Counted from the stretch's first letter, positions 41,222-49,991 are shown. The stretch: 64,000 bases of DNA from Comamonas sp. KCTC 72670 (GCA_014656495.1 BNCN01000005.1:62001-126000), one strand, 5' to 3'. Notes: generated from the letters alone by a model not told the origin. Numbers and translations: made by a program.

Positions 41222-43966
41222 ATGCCCAACCTGCTCCGTCCAGCGGCACTGGCCGCTGTCGCCCTCCTCAGTGCGTGCGGTGCCCGGCAGAACCCTCCCG
41301 CCACCGCCGAGCCACCGCCTTCCGCACACGCCGCCACCGCCACCCCGCAGTCGCCGAAGCTGCGGCTCCCCACCGAGGTGCGCCCCACGGGCTACACGGT
41401 GGAGCTCACCCTGGACCCGAAGGTGGCCACGTTCCAGGGCGTGGTGGACATCGACCTGGACGTCACGAAGCCCGTGTCCGTCGTGTGGCTGCACGCCAAG
41501 GGCCTGACGGTGAGGAAGGCCACGCTCACGCAAGGCGCGTCCTCCTTCGACGTGACGGCGGTGGCGGGCGAAGAGGACTTCCTCGGCTTCCCGTTGGCGA
41601 AGGCGCTGGCCACCGGGCCCGCGAAGCTGCGCATCGTCTATGACGGCCTCGCGTCCGAGAAGGAGACGAACGGCGCGTTCCGCGTCAACGAAGGCGACGA
41701 CTGGTACGTCTACACCCAGTTCGAGCCGGTGGCCGCGCGCCGCGTGTTCCCCTCGTTCGACGAGCCCGGCTTCAAGGTGCCGTGGCAGCTCACCTTCCAC
41801 GTGCCCGCGGGCACGGTGGCCGTCACCAACACGCCGCAGGAGTCCGAGGAGGCCCGCCCGGACGGTGGCCGCACCTTCCGCTTCGCGCGCACGCAGCCGC
41901 TGCCCAGCTACCTCATCGCCTTCGGCGTGGGGCCCTTCGACTTCCTCCCCGCCGCCGACGCGGGCCAGAAGAAGGTGAAGACGCGCATCATCACCCCGCG
42001 CGGGCGCACCGACGAAGGTGTCTACGCCGCGCAGGTGACGCCGGAAATCCTCGCCGCGCTGGAGGACTACTTCGGCATTCCGTACCCGTACGAGAAGCTG
42101 GACGTGCTGGCGGTGCCGCTGCTCGGCGGCGCCATGGAGCACCCCGGCCTGGTGACGTTCAACTCGCGCTTCATGCTGTCCAAGCCGGCCGAGGACTCGC
42201 TGGGCCGCCAGCGCGCCTTCTCCGAGACGCAGGTGCACGAGCTGGCGCACCAGTGGTTCGGCAACCTCGTCACCATGCAGTGGTGGGATGACCTGTGGCT
42301 CAACGAGGCCTTCGCCTCGTGGATGACCCCGCGCATCGTGGAGACCTGGCGGCCCACCTGGGACGCGCCCGTGGAGCGCGTGCATGACCGCGCCCGGGCG
42401 CTGGACGCGGACAGCCTGCTGTCCGCGCGCCGCATCCGCCAGCCCATCGAGAGCGCCAACGACATCCACAACGCCTTCGACGGCATCACCTACGGCAAGG
42501 GCTCCGCGGTGCTGAGCATGACGGAGGAGTGGCTGGGCCGGGACGTCTTCCGCCGCGGCATCCAGCGCTACTTCCGCAAGCACGCGGGCGGCAACGCCAC
42601 CGCGAAGGACTTCCTGGACGCCGTGTCCGCCGAGTCTGGCAAGGACGTGACGGGCATGCTGGGGACCTTCCTGGACCAGAGCGGCGCGCCGCTCGTCACC
42701 GCGTCGCTGGCGTGCGGCGCGGCCGGCGCGAAGGTGGTGCTCACGCAGAAGCGCTACCTGCGCCTGGGCACGCAGTCGCCGGGCCCGCAGACGTGGAAGG
42801 TGCCGGTGTGCGTGAAGTACGCGGCCGGCGCCAAGGAGGCCCGGACCTGCGCGCTGCTGGAGGGCGAGCGCACCGAGGTGGCCCTGCCCGAGGCGAAGGC
42901 GTGCCCCGCCTGGGTGTTCCCCAACGCCGAGGGCGCGGGGTACTTCCGGGTGCAGCTGGACACGGACGCGGCGGCGATGCTGGCGAAGTCGGGCATGCAG
43001 AAGCTGTCGCGCACGGAGCGGGTGACGTTCCTGACGGACGTGCGCGCGCTGGCGTTGGCCGGGGCGCTTCCCGCCGCCGACGCCCTGTCGCTGGCGCGCC
43101 GGATGGCGAATGACCCGGACCGCGTCGTCACCCTGGCGTCGTTGGACCTGCTGGAGCTGGTCAGCTCGCGGCTGCTCCCGGACGACAAGCTGAAGGACCG
43201 GGCCCGCTTCCTGCGCGAGACGTACGGCCCCCGGGCGCGGCAGCTCGGCTTCACCCCGCGCAAGGGCGAGAACGAGGACACCCGCCTGCTGCGTCCCCGC
43301 CTGGTGCGGCTGGCGGGCCGTGATGGCAGGGACCCGAAGCTGCTCGCGGAGGCGCGCACCCTCGCGGACACGTGGCTGAAGGACAAGCGCGCGGTGGCGC
43401 CGGAGATGGTGGACGTGGTGCTCGCCATCGCCGCCACGGAGGGCGACGCGGCCTTCCAGGAGAAGCTCGCCGCCGCGGTGCGCGGTGAGAAGGACCGGCG
43501 CACGCGTCAGTACCTCATCGGCGCGCTGAGCAACTTCACGGACCCGGAGCTGGTGAAGAAGAACCTGGCCCTCGTCTTCGAGAAGGGCCTGGACCCGCGC
43601 GAGACGGTGTGGATGGCGTTCGCCGCGTCGCAGGGCCTGCGCACGCAGGACGTGGCCTTCGACTTCGTGACGAAGAACTACGACCGGCTCGTGGGGAGCT
43701 CTCCCGAGGCGCTGCTGCCCGAGGAGGCCGCGGGGCGCATGGCCTACGTTGGCAGCAACTTCTGCGACGCGGGCAAGCGTCAGCAGATGGCGGACTTCTT
43801 CACCGAGCGCAGCGCGAAGGCGAAGGGCGGCCCGCGGACGCTGGCGCAGGTGCTGGAAATCGTGGACCAGTGCATCGCGCTGAAGCAGGCGCAGGGCGCC
43901 AGCGTCGAGTCCTTCCTCGCGCAGGGCGCCACGCCGCGTCCGCCGCAGGCTCCGGCCGCGCGGTAG
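41222..43966 (+). CDS. M1-family aminopeptidase lipoprotein with GAMEH variant
   Basis: 914 residues with a lipoprotein signal (AALAAVALLSAC). M1 gluzincin motifs: exopeptidase motif G303-A-M-E306-H307 (normally GAMEN; the Asn is His here), zinc motif H339-E-L-A-H343 with E362 in WLNEAF as third ligand. N-terminal beta domain (residues ~50-230) and C-terminal helical ERAP1-like domain (~560-914) complete the fold. Likely cleaves N-terminal residues of peptides in the periplasm. The Asn-to-His change at the N-terminal-anchoring site could alter specificity. ATG 41222. Divergent from the acyltransferase across 81 bp. Confidence 0.9.
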   Translation: MPNLLRPAALAAVALLSACGARQNPPATAEPPPSAHAATATPQSPKLRLPTEVRPTGYTVELTLDPKVATFQGVVDIDLDVTKPVSVVWLHAKGLTVRKATLTQGASSFDVTAVAGEEDFLGFPLAKALATGPAKLRIVYDGLASEKETNGAFRVNEGDDWYVYTQFEPVAARRVFPSFDEPGFKVPWQLTFHVPAGTVAVTNTPQESEEARPDGGRTFRFARTQPLPSYLIAFGVGPFDFLPAADAGQKKVKTRIITPRGRTDEGVYAAQVTPEILAALEDYFGIPYPYEKLDVLAVPLLGGAMEHPGLVTFNSRFMLSKPAEDSLGRQRAFSETQVHELAHQWFGNLVTMQWWDDLWLNEAFASWMTPRIVETWRPTWDAPVERVHDRARALDADSLLSARRIRQPIESANDIHNAFDGITYGKGSAVLSMTEEWLGRDVFRRGIQRYFRKHAGGNATAKDFLDAVSAESGKDVTGMLGTFLDQSGAPLVTASLACGAAGAKVVLTQKRYLRLGTQSPGPQTWKVPVCVKYAAGAKEARTCALLEGERTEVALPEAKACPAWVFPNAEGAGYFRVQLDTDAAAMLAKSGMQKLSRTERVTFLTDVRALALAGALPAADALSLARRMANDPDRVVTLASLDLLELVSSRLLPDDKLKDRARFLRETYGPRARQLGFTPRKGENEDTRLLRPRLVRLAGRDGRDPKLLAEARTLADTWLKDKRAVAPEMVDVVLAIAATEGDAAFQEKLAAAVRGEKDRRTRQYLIGALSNFTDPELVKKNLALVFEKGLDPRETVWMAFAASQGLRTQDVAFDFVTKNYDRLVGSSPEALLPEEAAGRMAYVGSNFCDAGKRQQMADFFTERSAKAKGGPRTLAQVLEIVDQCIALKQAQGASVESFLAQGATPRPPQAPAAR

Positions 43967-43981
43967 GCCGGGGTGCCGCAT

Positions 43982-44016
43982 CCGGGCCCGGCGCGTGTCC
44001 TCGCGTCCGGGCCCGG
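43982..44016. terminator. Convergent-junction hairpin from repeated palindrome
   Basis: CCGGGCCCGG occurs at 43982-43991 and 44007-44016; being self-complementary, the two copies pair as a 10-bp stem, extended by CGCG pairs with a one-base bulge. It lies between the aminopeptidase stop and the convergent enoyl-CoA hydratase stop. No U-tract. Confidence 0.55.
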
Positions 44017-44031
44017 TGTCCCGCCGGAGTG

Positions 44032-44784
44032 CTACTTCCGGCCGCGGGACATGAACGACATGAAGGCTTCCTGCGCCTCCGTGGACTGGAGGCGCTGGAT
44101 GAACTCGGCGCCCTCGCGGGCCAGCGTCTCGCGAATCTGGGCGCGCAGCGGCTCGCGGACCAGCCGCTTCGTCACGCGCACCGCCTCGGCCGGGCGCGAG
44201 GCCAGGGTGGCGGCGCGCTCGGCGGCCACCTGCTGGAGGCTGCCTTCCGGCACCACCTTGTTGATGATGCCCGCGCGCAGCGCCGTGGCCGCGTCGAAGG
44301 GCTCGCCGAAGAGCAGCAGTTCGCTGGCCAGCGCGAAGCCCGCCGTCCGGGGGATGAGCAGGCTGCTGGCGCCCTCCGCGCACAGCCCCAGCTGGACGAA
44401 GGGCATGTGGAAGCGCGCGCGCTCCGTGGCCACCACGTAGTCACAGTGCAGCAGCAGCGTGGTGCCGATGCCCACCGCGGGGCCATCCACCGCGGCGAGG
44501 ATGGGCTTGTCGGCGTCCACCAGCGCGCGCAGGAAGCGGAACACCGCGCTGTCCTCGCCCGCGGGCGGGTGCTCCATGAAGTCGCCAATGTCGTTGCCGG
44601 CGGTGAAGACGCTGCCCGCGCCGGTGAGCAGCACCACGCGGACGTCCGCGTTGCCTTCCGCGTCCTTCAGCGCGGCGGTGGCCGCCTCGTACATGGCATG
44701 CGTGAAGGCGTTCTTCTTCTCGGGCCGGTTGAAGGTGAGGGTGAGGACCCCCGAATCGAGCTTCGTGAGCAGCGTGTCGGACAT
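44032..44784 (-). CDS. Enoyl-CoA hydratase/isomerase
   Basis: 250 residues of the crotonase fold. Oxyanion-hole segments AGNDIGDF and GPAVGIGTTLLLHCD are clear. The first catalytic Glu position lies in the region FVQLGLCAEGASSLLIPR, where Glu is retained in CAEGAS; this pattern fits 2-enoyl-CoA hydratases or isomerases of the ECH1/PaaG type. Cytoplasmic; hydration of enoyl-CoA in fatty-acid breakdown is the likely reaction. Stand-alone, no beta-oxidation partners adjacent. ATG 44784. Confidence 0.85.
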   Translation of the reverse strand: MSDTLLTKLDSGVLTLTFNRPEKKNAFTHAMYEAATAALKDAEGNADVRVVLLTGAGSVFTAGNDIGDFMEHPPAGEDSAVFRFLRALVDADKPILAAVDGPAVGIGTTLLLHCDYVVATERARFHMPFVQLGLCAEGASSLLIPRTAGFALASELLLFGEPFDAATALRAGIINKVVPEGSLQQVAAERAATLASRPAEAVRVTKRLVREPLRAQIRETLAREGAEFIQRLQSTEAQEAFMSFMSRGRK

Positions 44785-44868
44785 GGCGCGGGAGCCTAAC
44801 CGACTCCGCGCGTCAGGGCGGGAGAATGCCGCGCCGCGAGCGGGCCACCGCGCCCCAGGTGTGCCGAC

Positions 44869-44905
44869 CGGCGCCCCAGGGGTTCACCTGGGCCCCCCGG
44901 CGCCG
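44869..44905 (-). terminator. Hairpin downstream of PRPP-synthetase-like gene
   Basis: CGGCGCC (44869-44875) pairs with GGCGCCG (44899-44905) and CCAGG (44876-44880) with CCTGG (44887-44891), with a 6-base loop and a one-sided internal loop. It lies just past the stop of the minus-strand gene at 44914, in a 129-bp gap before the enoyl-CoA hydratase gene. No U-tract. Confidence 0.4.
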
Positions 44906-44913
44906 TGGGGAGG

Positions 44914-45810
44914 TCAGGGCCGCAGCGCGCGGGCCACCAGCGGCGCCAGGGTCACCACCTGGTGGTGGAAGGGCAGCCCCTGGACGGGCTCCACGCTGTC
45001 GGTGCTGACCAGGCGGGTCAGCGGCAGGTTGCGCAGCCGCTCCACCGCGGGGCCCACCAGCAGGGCGTGCGTGGTCACCACCGTGAAGTCGTCCGTGCAG
45101 CCCGCGTCGCGCAGGGTGCCCGCGGCGGCGACCAGGGTGCCGCCCGTGGACACCATGTCATCCACCAGAATCGGGCGGCGGCCGCGCACCTCGCCCATGA
45201 GCCCGCTGGCGTGGACCTCGTCGCCGCTCAGGCGCACCTTGTGGATGACCGCCCAGGGCCGGTTGAGCAGCCGGGCCAGCGCCTCCGCGCGCTTCACCGC
45301 GCCCAGGTCGGGGGCCACCACGACGGAGGTCTCCGTGACGTGCTCGCGCAGCGCGTCCGCCAGCAGGGGCAGCGCGGTGAGGTGCTCCAGGGGCGCGCCG
45401 AAGCAGCCCTCCAGCGCGGGGCTGTGCAGGTCCACGACCTGCACCTTGGCGAAGCGGCCCTGGGTCAGCAGGTCGGCAATCAGCCTGCCGCCCAGGGGCT
45501 CGCCGGGCCGGGCTCGCCGGTCCTGCCGCGCATAGCCGAGGTAGGGCACCACCGCCTCCAGCCGCGCGGCGCCCATGCGCCAGCACGCGTCCGCCATCAG
45601 CAGCAGCTCCAGCAGGTGCTCACCCGCCGGCGGCGTCGTGGACTGCACCAGCACCACGGTGCGGCCACGGACGCGCTCGGGCACCTCGACGTGCATCTCG
45701 CCGTCGGGGAAGCGCTCGAAGTGGCAGTCCGCCGGCGCCACGCCCAGGGCTTGCCCGAGCGCACGTCCCAGGTGGGGGCTCGCCGTGCCTACAAGAAGGA
45801 CAGGGTCCAT
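44914..45810 (-). CDS. PRPP-synthetase-like protein
   Basis: 298 residues. Two tandem phosphoribosyltransferase-fold halves as in ribose-phosphate diphosphokinase: FPDGEMHVEVPERVRG at the start, VVPYLGYARQDRRARPGEP (ATP/ribose site), and the PRPP-type loop ILVDDMVSTGGTL near residue 215. Typical PrsA is ~315 residues; the catalytic flexible-loop region (DLGAVKRAEALA) is kept, but several positions differ from housekeeping PrsA. The likely reaction is ATP plus ribose 5-phosphate to PRPP and AMP. It is divergent from a phosphoribosyltransferase gene across 146 bp, so it may feed that cluster. Confidence 0.8.
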   Translation of the reverse strand: MDPVLLVGTASPHLGRALGQALGVAPADCHFERFPDGEMHVEVPERVRGRTVVLVQSTTPPAGEHLLELLLMADACWRMGAARLEAVVPYLGYARQDRRARPGEPLGGRLIADLLTQGRFAKVQVVDLHSPALEGCFGAPLEHLTALPLLADALREHVTETSVVVAPDLGAVKRAEALARLLNRPWAVIHKVRLSGDEVHASGLMGEVRGRRPILVDDMVSTGGTLVAAAGTLRDAGCTDDFTVVTTHALLVGPAVERLRNLPLTRLVSTDSVEPVQGLPFHHQVVTLAPLVARALRP

Positions 45811-45956
45811 GGCCCGCACCCTAGCGCGCCTGCCGGGCGGACGGCGCATTCCCCGAGGTCCCCCCGAGAGCACCCCGGCGGGATGGCCCCTGGCCGCCCC
45901 TCCGCCGCCATCCGGGAGGCGCGTGACTTCCTTGTGTGAAGTGGAGGATGGATGAA

Positions 45957-46640
45957 ATGCGGTTCAGGGACCGAGCAGACGCGGGGCGCCGGCTGGCGAC
46001 CCGGCTGTTGCCATACCGGGGTGAGTCGGTGCGCGTGCTGGGCCTGGCCCGGGGCGGGCTCCGCGTGGCGTATGAAGTGGCCCACGCGCTGGAAGCGCCG
46101 TTGGATGTGTGGGTGTCGAGACGCATCGACGTGCCGGGCCGGATGACGGTGCTGGGCGCGGTGTCGGAGGGCGGCGGCATCTACCTGGACCGCGACGCGC
46201 TCCAGGGCCTGGGGTTGCCCGAGGTGGAGGCCCGGAGCCTGGCGCGCGCCGAGGCCGCGGAAGTGGACAGCCAGGTCCAGCGGCTGCGCGGCACACCGGA
46301 GCCCGTGCTGGGCGGTTGCACGGTGTTGCTGGTGGATGACGGCCTGGTGTCGGGCGCCACGGCGCTGGCCGCGCTGCAGACGCTGCGCAAGCAGCACCCG
46401 GCCCGGTTGGTGCTGGGCGTCCCCGTGGGCACGCTTCATGGGCTGGCGCGCGTGAGGTCCGCGGCGGACTCCGTGCAGTGCGTGGAGGTGCTGCCCGCGA
46501 TGCGCACCGTGGGCGAGGCGTACGACGACTTCCGGCCGTTGCCGGATGTGGAGCTGCGGCAGCTGCTCGCGCGGGCCCGCGAGCCCGTTCAGCCGCGCGA
46601 GGTCCTCGAGTCCACGGACCTGAGCGGCTTCTGGATGTGA
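45957..46640 (+). CDS. Phosphoribosyltransferase-family protein
   Basis: 227 residues from ATG 45957, with GGAGG at 45943-45947. Type I PRTase fold: PRPP-binding loop VLLVDDGLVSGATALAAL near residue 125. The N-terminal part begins FRDRADAGRRLATRLLPYRG and GLARGGLRVAYEVAHALEAPLDV, as in the family often found fused to dienelactone-hydrolase domains; here the partner is a separate gene 24 bp downstream. The substrate base is unknown. Together with the PRPP-synthetase-like gene upstream it suggests a nucleotide-salvage or damage-repair path. Confidence 0.8.
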   Translation: MRFRDRADAGRRLATRLLPYRGESVRVLGLARGGLRVAYEVAHALEAPLDVWVSRRIDVPGRMTVLGAVSEGGGIYLDRDALQGLGLPEVEARSLARAEAAEVDSQVQRLRGTPEPVLGGCTVLLVDDGLVSGATALAALQTLRKQHPARLVLGVPVGTLHGLARVRSAADSVQCVEVLPAMRTVGEAYDDFRPLPDVELRQLLARAREPVQPREVLESTDLSGFWM

Positions 46641-46664
46641 GCCAAGACAGGGAGGCAACGCGAC

Positions 46665-47357
46665 ATGCGGCAGGAGATCGGCATGGACCCGGATGTCCGG
46701 GAGGTGAGCGTTCAAGCCGGCGGGGTGACGCTGGGCGGCAGTCTGGGGGTTCCCGCGGGGGCCCGGGGCCTGGTCATCTTCGCCCATGGCAGCGGCAGCA
46801 GCCGCTTCAGTCCGCGCAACCGCGCCGTGGCCCGGGTGCTGCGCGCGTACGGGCTGGCCACCCTGTTGTTCGACCTGCTCGACGAGGACGAGGAGGCGGA
46901 GGACGCGGGCTCGGGGGAGCTGCGCTTCGACATCCCCTTCCTCGCGCGGCGCCTCGCGGCGGTGACGGACTGGGCGCGGATGGAGCCGGAGCTGGCGTCG
47001 CTGCGCATGGGCTACTTCGGCTCCAGCACCGGGGCCGCGGCGGCGCTCGTCGCGGCGGCGCTGCATCCGGACCTCATCCACGCCGTGGTGTCGCGCGGCG
47101 GGCGGCCGGACCTGGCCGGACCGGTGCTGCACCGGGTGCAGGCCCCCACGTTGCTGCTGGTGGGCGGACAGGACGTGGGCGTGCTGGAGCTGAATGAGTC
47201 GTCGCTGGCGCGCCTGGAGGGGTTGAAGGGCATTCAAATCATCCCGGGGGCCACGCACCTCTTCGAGGAGCCCGGCGCGCTGGAGCAGGTGGCGCGGATG
47301 GCGGGGGAGTGGTTCCGCCGCTTCCTGGGCCGAGCGGAGCTGGAGGCGCGCGCGTGA
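46665..47357 (+). CDS. Dienelactone-hydrolase-like alpha/beta hydrolase
   Basis: 230 residues from ATG 46665 behind GGGAGG. Alpha/beta hydrolase fold: nucleophile Ser in GYFGSSTGAAAAL, oxyanion HGSGSSRFSPRN, acid Asp in LLVGGQDVGV and His in PGATHLFEEPG. It belongs to the DLH-like group usually fused to or next to phosphoribosyltransferases; the substrate is unknown. Its TGA overlaps the GTG of the following archease-like gene. Confidence 0.8.
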   Translation: MRQEIGMDPDVREVSVQAGGVTLGGSLGVPAGARGLVIFAHGSGSSRFSPRNRAVARVLRAYGLATLLFDLLDEDEEAEDAGSGELRFDIPFLARRLAAVTDWARMEPELASLRMGYFGSSTGAAAALVAAALHPDLIHAVVSRGGRPDLAGPVLHRVQAPTLLLVGGQDVGVLELNESSLARLEGLKGIQIIPGATHLFEEPGALEQVARMAGEWFRRFLGRAELEARA

Positions 47358-47830
47358 GCCTGGAGCCCGGACAGCTCGGCGAAGGCGCCGGGCCCGCGGT
47401 GACGCCAGGCGCGCCCGCGCGCTGGGAGCACGTGACGCGCGGGTCCGAGCGCTGGGTGCGGGGGCGGGGCCGCTCGTTGGAGGCGGCCTTCGAGCAGGCC
47501 GCGGTGGCGCTGTGCGCGCTGGTGGAGGACCCCTCGGCGGTGGAGGTGCGCGAGGAGGTGGAGCTGGAGTGCGCGTCGCCGGAGCCCGACCGGCTGCTGG
47601 CGGACTGGCTGCGCGCCGTCGTCCACACGATGGCGTCGCGCCACCTGGTCTTCCGCTGCTTCGCGGTGCGCAGGGACGGCACGCGCCTCTTCGGCCACGC
47701 CTTTGGAGAGCCCCTGGACCGCGCGCGGCACCCCTTCGCGCGGGACGTGCGCGGCGTGTCGCTGGTGGACACCCGCGTCTGGCGGGGCGCGGACGGACTC
47801 TGGACGGCCGAGTGTGAAGTGGAGCTGTGA
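47354..47830 (+). CDS. Archease-like protein
   Basis: 158 residues from GTG 47354. The core resembles archease: a WEHVT-type start, ..LEAAFEQAAVALCALVEDP.., ADWLRAVVHTMASRHLVFRCFAVRRD and GHAFGEPLDRARHPFARDVRGVS. Archease activates the RNA ligase RtcB by metal-assisted transfer of GTP. Here the N-terminal D-H-T-A-D-type ligand motif is not evident (EHVTRGSERWV) and no RtcB gene is present in the window, so function is doubtful. Downstream and upstream genes are hydrolases coupled by overlap. Confidence 0.72.
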   Translation: MSLEPGQLGEGAGPAVTPGAPARWEHVTRGSERWVRGRGRSLEAAFEQAAVALCALVEDPSAVEVREEVELECASPEPDRLLADWLRAVVHTMASRHLVFRCFAVRRDGTRLFGHAFGEPLDRARHPFARDVRGVSLVDTRVWRGADGLWTAECEVEL

Positions 47831-47832
47831 GC

Positions 47833-49035
47833 ATGGGCACGCGGGACGTGACGCTGCGGGGCGCGGAGGGGGCGGTGGCGACGGCGCGGTTGGACATGCC
47901 GCCGGGCCGGGCTGTCGCCAGCGCCGTGCTGGTGGGCTGCTTCGCCTGTGTGGGGCCCTCTCCCGGCCCTTCACGGCTGGCGCACGCGCTGGTGACGCGC
48001 GGCTTCGCGGTGCTGACGTTGGACTTCACCTCGCCACCCCCGGCGAGCGCGAGCGACCGGCCGGACACGGTGCCCTCGGTGGAGGCGGTCGTGGCCGCGG
48101 CGGCGTGGCTGCGCGAGCGTCATCCTCCGGCGCGGCTCCTGGTGGGCCACAGCCTGGGCGGCACGGCGGCTGCGGCCGCGCTGCCTCGATTGCCGGAGGT
48201 GGCGGCGCTGGCGCTCGTCAACGCGCCCGTGGGCAGCGGGCCCGTGCGTGAGCGGCTGCCCGCGGCGGCGCGGGAGGCGGGCGAGGGCGACGTGGACTTC
48301 GGCCCCGGCCGGCTGCGCCTCACGCACGCCTTCCTGCGGGACATCGACGAGGCGCGGCTGCGGCAGGCCCTGGGCGCCTTTCCGGGCGCGGTGCTGGCGA
48401 TGCAGGCCCCGGAGGACCGCTACGTGTCGCTGGAGCACGCCCGCCGGTGGATGTCGATGGCGCGCCGCTCCGCGAGCCTGATGCTCCTGGAGGGCGCGGA
48501 CCACTTCCTGTCGCATGACGCGGACGCGGGCTTCGCCTCGGACATCCTGGGCGCCTGGGCCACGCGGCAGGTGGCGCCGGTGCGGGAGCGCGAGGCCCCC
48601 CTCCCGCCCGGGGTGGTGGAGGTCCACGAGGCGGGGGAGGGCCGCTTCGCGCAGGACATCCGCGTGGGCGCGCACCGGCTGCGCTCGGACGAGCCGATGT
48701 CCGTGGGCGGCGAGGACACGGGGCCCACGCCCTTCGGCCTGCTGACCGCCGCGCTGGGCGCGTGCACCGCGATGACGTTGCGCCTCTACGCCGCGCGCAA
48801 GGGCTGGCCGCTGGAGCACGTCCACGTGCGGCTGAGCCACCAGAAGGCGCACGCGAAGGCCTGCGAGGAGTGCGAGGAGAAGGACGGGAAGATGGACCAG
48901 CTGCGGCGCACGGTGAAGCTGGAGGGGCCGCTGACGGACGAACAGCGCGCGCGGCTGGTGGCCATCGCGGACCGCTGCCCGGTGCACCGGACGCTCGCCT
49001 CGGAGGTGAGCGTCCGCACGGACGAGGAGCAATGA
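47833..49035 (+). CDS. Alpha/beta hydrolase-OsmC fusion
   Basis: 400 residues from ATG 47833 (GTG 47827 overlaps the previous stop). N-terminal half: alpha/beta hydrolase with nucleophile in VGHSLGGTAAAAAL and acid/base near MQAPEDRYVSL and EGADHFLS. C-terminal ~140 residues: OsmC with its two redox Cys in LGACTAMTLRLYA and ADRCPVHRTLA, which reduce organic hydroperoxides, plus a charged insert EECEEKDGK. The fusion suggests hydrolysis of an ester or acyl product together with peroxide detoxification. It ends the phosphoribosyltransferase cluster. Confidence 0.85.
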   Translation: MGTRDVTLRGAEGAVATARLDMPPGRAVASAVLVGCFACVGPSPGPSRLAHALVTRGFAVLTLDFTSPPPASASDRPDTVPSVEAVVAAAAWLRERHPPARLLVGHSLGGTAAAAALPRLPEVAALALVNAPVGSGPVRERLPAAAREAGEGDVDFGPGRLRLTHAFLRDIDEARLRQALGAFPGAVLAMQAPEDRYVSLEHARRWMSMARRSASLMLLEGADHFLSHDADAGFASDILGAWATRQVAPVREREAPLPPGVVEVHEAGEGRFAQDIRVGAHRLRSDEPMSVGGEDTGPTPFGLLTAALGACTAMTLRLYAARKGWPLEHVHVRLSHQKAHAKACEECEEKDGKMDQLRRTVKLEGPLTDEQRARLVAIADRCPVHRTLASEVSVRTDEEQ

Positions 49036-49074
49036 GCGCCCCGCGCTCACTTGGGGACTGCTAGGGTCCACCGC

Positions 49075-49626
49075 ATGAGTTCGCGTGAGCAGCATCTGGT
49101 CTGGTTGGACCTGGAGATGACCGGGCTGGACCCGGAGACGTGTTCCATAATTGAAATCGGCGTCATCATTACCGGTCCGGACCTGAAGCCCCGCGCGGAG
49201 TTCGAGCGGGTCATCTGGCAGCCGGAGGAGTCGCTCCTGCGCATGGAGCCCGTCGTCCGGGAGATGCACACCCGCAACGGGTTGCTGGAGAAGGTGCGCG
49301 CCTCCACGACCTCGCTGCGCGTGGCGGAGCGGGAAGTGACGGCGCTCATCGCCGAGCACTGCGCGCTGGGCGAGGGCATCCTCGCCGGCAACTCCATCCA
49401 CACCGACCGGCGCTTCCTGATTCGCTACATGCCCCTGCTGGAGCGCTACCTGCACTACCGCATGGTGGATGTGACGAGCCTCAAGGTGCTGACGCGCGCC
49501 TGGTACCCGAACCTGGTGGAGCCGCGCAAGGCGCCCAGCGGGCACACGGCCCTGGCGGACCTGCGCGCCAGCATCTCGGAGCTCCAGTACTACCGCGACA
49601 CGCTCTTCCGCCCGACGCCGGCCTAG
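49075..49626 (+). CDS. orn: Oligoribonuclease
   Basis: 183 residues. DEDDh exonuclease: D12/E14 (WLDLEMTGLD), Asp in NSIHTDRRFLIRYMP and the His-Asp pair in SGHTALADLRAS. Length and the TGLDPETCSIIEIGVIIT start match Orn, which degrades 2-5-nucleotide RNAs to mononucleotides, including pGpG from c-di-GMP turnover. ATG 49075. Convergent with the response regulator, overlapping by 4 bases. Probably monocistronic. Confidence 0.95.
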   Translation: MSSREQHLVWLDLEMTGLDPETCSIIEIGVIITGPDLKPRAEFERVIWQPEESLLRMEPVVREMHTRNGLLEKVRASTTSLRVAEREVTALIAEHCALGEGILAGNSIHTDRRFLIRYMPLLERYLHYRMVDVTSLKVLTRAWYPNLVEPRKAPSGHTALADLRASISELQYYRDTLFRPTPA

Positions 49627-49991
49627 ACGCTGGGCTGGGGCTCGACGAGCAGCTCGGCGATGGTGTCGAGCAGCACGTCCAGCTCGAAGGGCTTGGCGAG
49701 GAAGCGCGCGCTGGAGCGGCGCTCCTCGTCGGAGATGCGGCCCGCGCTCATCACCACCACGGGGATGCCCTGGAGCCCGGCGTCCTCGCGCATGCGGCGC
49801 AGCATCTCCCGGCCGTCCATGACGGGCATCATCAGGTCGAGCAGCACCAGGTCCGGCCGCAGGTCCGCCATGCGGTGCAGGCCCTCGGCGCCGTTGAAGG
49901 CGGTGACGATGTCATAGCCCTCCACGGACAGGATGTCCTGGAGCGCCTCGACGATGGCCAGCTCGTCGTCCACGATGAGAAGCCGCTTCAT
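49623..49991 (-). CDS. CheY-like single-domain response regulator
   Basis: 122 residues, a receiver domain only. Acidic pocket (LIVDDELAIVEAL), phospho-acceptor Asp in LVLLDLMMPV, Thr/Ser in VMSAGRI and Lys in FLAKPFELDVLL. No output domain. It is the second gene of a pair with a KaiC-like ATPase (ATG overlaps the stop by 4 bases), so it likely modulates or reports that ATPase. The phosphodonor kinase is not adjacent. Confidence 0.88.
   Translation of the reverse strand: MKRLLIVDDELAIVEALQDILSVEGYDIVTAFNGAEGLHRMADLRPDLVLLDLMMPVMDGREMLRRMREDAGLQGIPVVVMSAGRISDEERRSSARFLAKPFELDVLLDTIAELLVEPQPSV

Noticed and set aside
40079-44383. A 1434-codon minus-strand open frame
   Set aside because: Only its last 353 codons (the acyltransferase) are real. 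The rest runs antisense to the M1 aminopeptidase gene and is His/Arg/Gly-rich, as expected for a shadow frame in GC-rich DNA.
44852-44892. CCCAGGTG...CACCTGGG pairing near 44854-44892
   Set aside because: It competes with the better nested hairpin at 44869-44905 and would leave a long loop.
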